Positions 63,142-64,000 of a stretch of DNA of 64,000 nt are shown one piece after another; within the stretch, counting starts at the first letter, position 1, and the number at the start of each line of letters is the position of its first letter. Both the position numbers and the translations under genes were made by a program. Origin of the DNA: Chelatococcus sp. (GTDB lineage: Bacteria > Pseudomonadota > Alphaproteobacteria > Rhizobiales > Beijerinckiaceae); assembly GCA_003248805.1 (NCBI GenBank), contig QFQY01000011.1, forward strand, positions 1 through 64,000, read 5' to 3'. The notes beneath the pieces are model-generated. The model made no database searches, had not been told where the DNA came from, and worked only from the letters and a program-made list of their open reading frames with translations.

Positions 63142-63555
63142 ATGGCCACTTTCAAGTTCGAACTCGTCTCGCCGGAGCGCATCCTGTTCTCGGGCGATGT
63201 CGTCAGCGTGATCGTTCCGTCCGCCGAGGGCGAGATCACCGTGCTGGCCGGTCACGCGCCGCTGGTCGCGGTGCTGAAGGCCGGCATCGTCTTCGTCCAG
63301 ACGGACGGGGCGAACGGCAAGGAGTTCTTCGTCAATGGCGGCCTCGCCGAGGTCAACCAGACGGCGACGACGATCCTGGCCGAGCAGGCGAGCTTCATCG
63401 AGGATGTCGATGCGGGCGTGCTCGAGCGGGAGATCCTCGCCGCCGAGACGAAGGTCGCGGCCGTGCAGGACGAGGCCGAGAAGCGGCGGCTTCAGGAAGT
63501 CGTCGCGCAGCTGCACGAATTCAAGCATGTCTTCGGTAGCCGCAAGGCGGCGTGA
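63142..63555 (+). CDS. atpC: ATP synthase F1 subunit epsilon
   Basis: A 137-residue epsilon subunit, with the N-terminal beta-sandwich (FKFELVSPERILFSGDVVSVIVPSAEGEITVLAGHAPLVAVLKAGIV) and a C-terminal helical hairpin that can inhibit ATP hydrolysis. Last gene of the operon, followed by an intrinsic terminator. Confidence 0.96.
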   Translation: MATFKFELVSPERILFSGDVVSVIVPSAEGEITVLAGHAPLVAVLKAGIVFVQTDGANGKEFFVNGGLAEVNQTATTILAEQASFIEDVDAGVLEREILAAETKVAAVQDEAEKRRLQEVVAQLHEFKHVFGSRKAA

Positions 63556-63578
63556 CGGGCTCTCTTCGTCGTCAGATC

Positions 63579-63603
63579 AAAGGCCCCGCGAGGGGCCTTT
63601 TTT
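63579..63603 (+). terminator. Rho-independent terminator of the atp operon
   Basis: Stem AGGCCCC/GGGGCCT with loop GCGA (63581-63598) followed by a run of six T, 24 bp after the atpC stop. The T run touches the 3' end of the convergent VOC gene. Confidence 0.9.
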
Positions 63604-63982
63604 ATGCGTAGCTGATGAATTCGAGCAGCGAGCCGTCGGGATCGCGGAAATACACGCTTGTTCCCTGGCCACCGCGGCCGAAGCGCGGCACGGGGCCGAG
63701 TTCGACAGGCACGCCGTGCCGCTCGAGATGCGCGATCGCCTCTGCGACCGGGCCGCTCCAGGTGAAGCAGAGGTCGCTGCCGCCAGGCGGGACGGGCAGG
63801 CGTGCGACCGGGCTCGGCGAGAGGCCCGGCCCGTGGCAGTTGAGCTGCGCAGCGCCGATCCGGTAGACGAAGCCGGCGCCGTTGGCGACGATCTCGGCAC
63901 CGATGACGTCGCGATAGAAGGCGTTGGACCGGCCCCAGTCCGAGACATGGATCACGCAGTGATCGAAGGCGATCTTGCTCAT
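63602..63982 (-). CDS. VOC (glyoxalase/bleomycin-resistance/dioxygenase) superfamily protein
   Basis: A 126-residue single VOC module (IAFDHCVIHVSDWGRSNAFYRDVIGAEIV at the N-terminus, TSVYFRDPDGSLLEFISYA at the C-terminus) with likely metal ligands His8 and the C-terminal Glu. Similar small proteins include glyoxalase-like and fosfomycin-resistance-like enzymes; the substrate is unknown. It is complete within the window, convergent with atpC and shares its terminator region. Confidence 0.85.
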   Translation of the reverse strand: MSKIAFDHCVIHVSDWGRSNAFYRDVIGAEIVANGAGFVYRIGAAQLNCHGPGLSPSPVARLPVPPGGSDLCFTWSGPVAEAIAHLERHGVPVELGPVPRFGRGGQGTSVYFRDPDGSLLEFISYA

Positions 63983-64000
63983 CGGGAGCTCCCGGAGAGG

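Overview
This is a GC-rich (about 68-70% by eye), densely coding chromosomal window from an alphaproteobacterium, most likely of the order Hyphomicrobiales (Rhizobiales). The evidence is a class I lysyl-tRNA synthetase, the atpHAGDC operon without F0 genes, the proB-proA-nadD-rsfS-rlmH-envC-ctpA-yibQ-rppH block, a FixK-type box, and several families of roughly 80-120 bp palindromic intergenic repeats of the kind seen in Bosea, Methylobacterium and Bradyrhizobium relatives. The genus is a guess (Bosea-like). No rRNA, tRNA, CRISPR, prophage or transposase is visible.

Layout. (1) 0.1-8.4 kb: carbon-phosphorus lyase operon, with phnF divergent from phnGHIJKLM, a DUF1045 2H-phosphoesterase-like gene and a hexapeptide acetyltransferase. 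No phnCDE, phnN or phnP is in the window. (2) 8.4-10.1 kb: a soluble globin-coupled chemoreceptor preceded by a FixK/FNR-like site. (3) 10.1-14.7 kb, minus strand: ECF sigma factor, anti-sigma factor, secreted S8 protease, GT4 glycosyltransferase and a methyltransferase. (4) 15.0-25.5 kb: rpsU with a DUF6481 gene, then housekeeping proB through rppH and a hydrolase-fold protein lacking its nucleophile. (5) 26.1-39.8 kb: an accessory nitrogen-scavenging cluster. It holds a dipeptide-type ABC transporter, AtzH-like protein, GntR/FCD regulator, a VapBC-type toxin-antitoxin pair, allophanate hydrolase AtzF, a biuret-hydrolase-like cysteine hydrolase, an NCS2-like permease, and AtzG-like and AtzE-like proteins. 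(6) 40-54.7 kb: mixed metabolism, namely a bifunctional beta-oxidation enzyme, DUF808, nitroreductase, FAD oxidase, lysS, M20 amidohydrolase, a periplasmic binding protein, uxuB/uxaC, an amidase and DUF4337. (7) 54.9-64 kb: xerC, priA, the F1 ATP synthase operon and a VOC protein.

The most unusual signals are these. Palindromic repeats have been absorbed into reading frames: inside PhnI, as the C-terminal tail of PhnJ, and as the interdomain linker of a fused ABC ATPase. Other copies interrupt the atp and phn operons. The anti-sigma factor has a periplasmic domain whose sequence pattern resembles the propeptide of the protease encoded next to it. The nitrogen cluster carries near-identical TTGCATGCA-type palindromes in its two main control regions, which points to one regulon feeding allophanate hydrolase without any visible cyanuric acid hydrolase.
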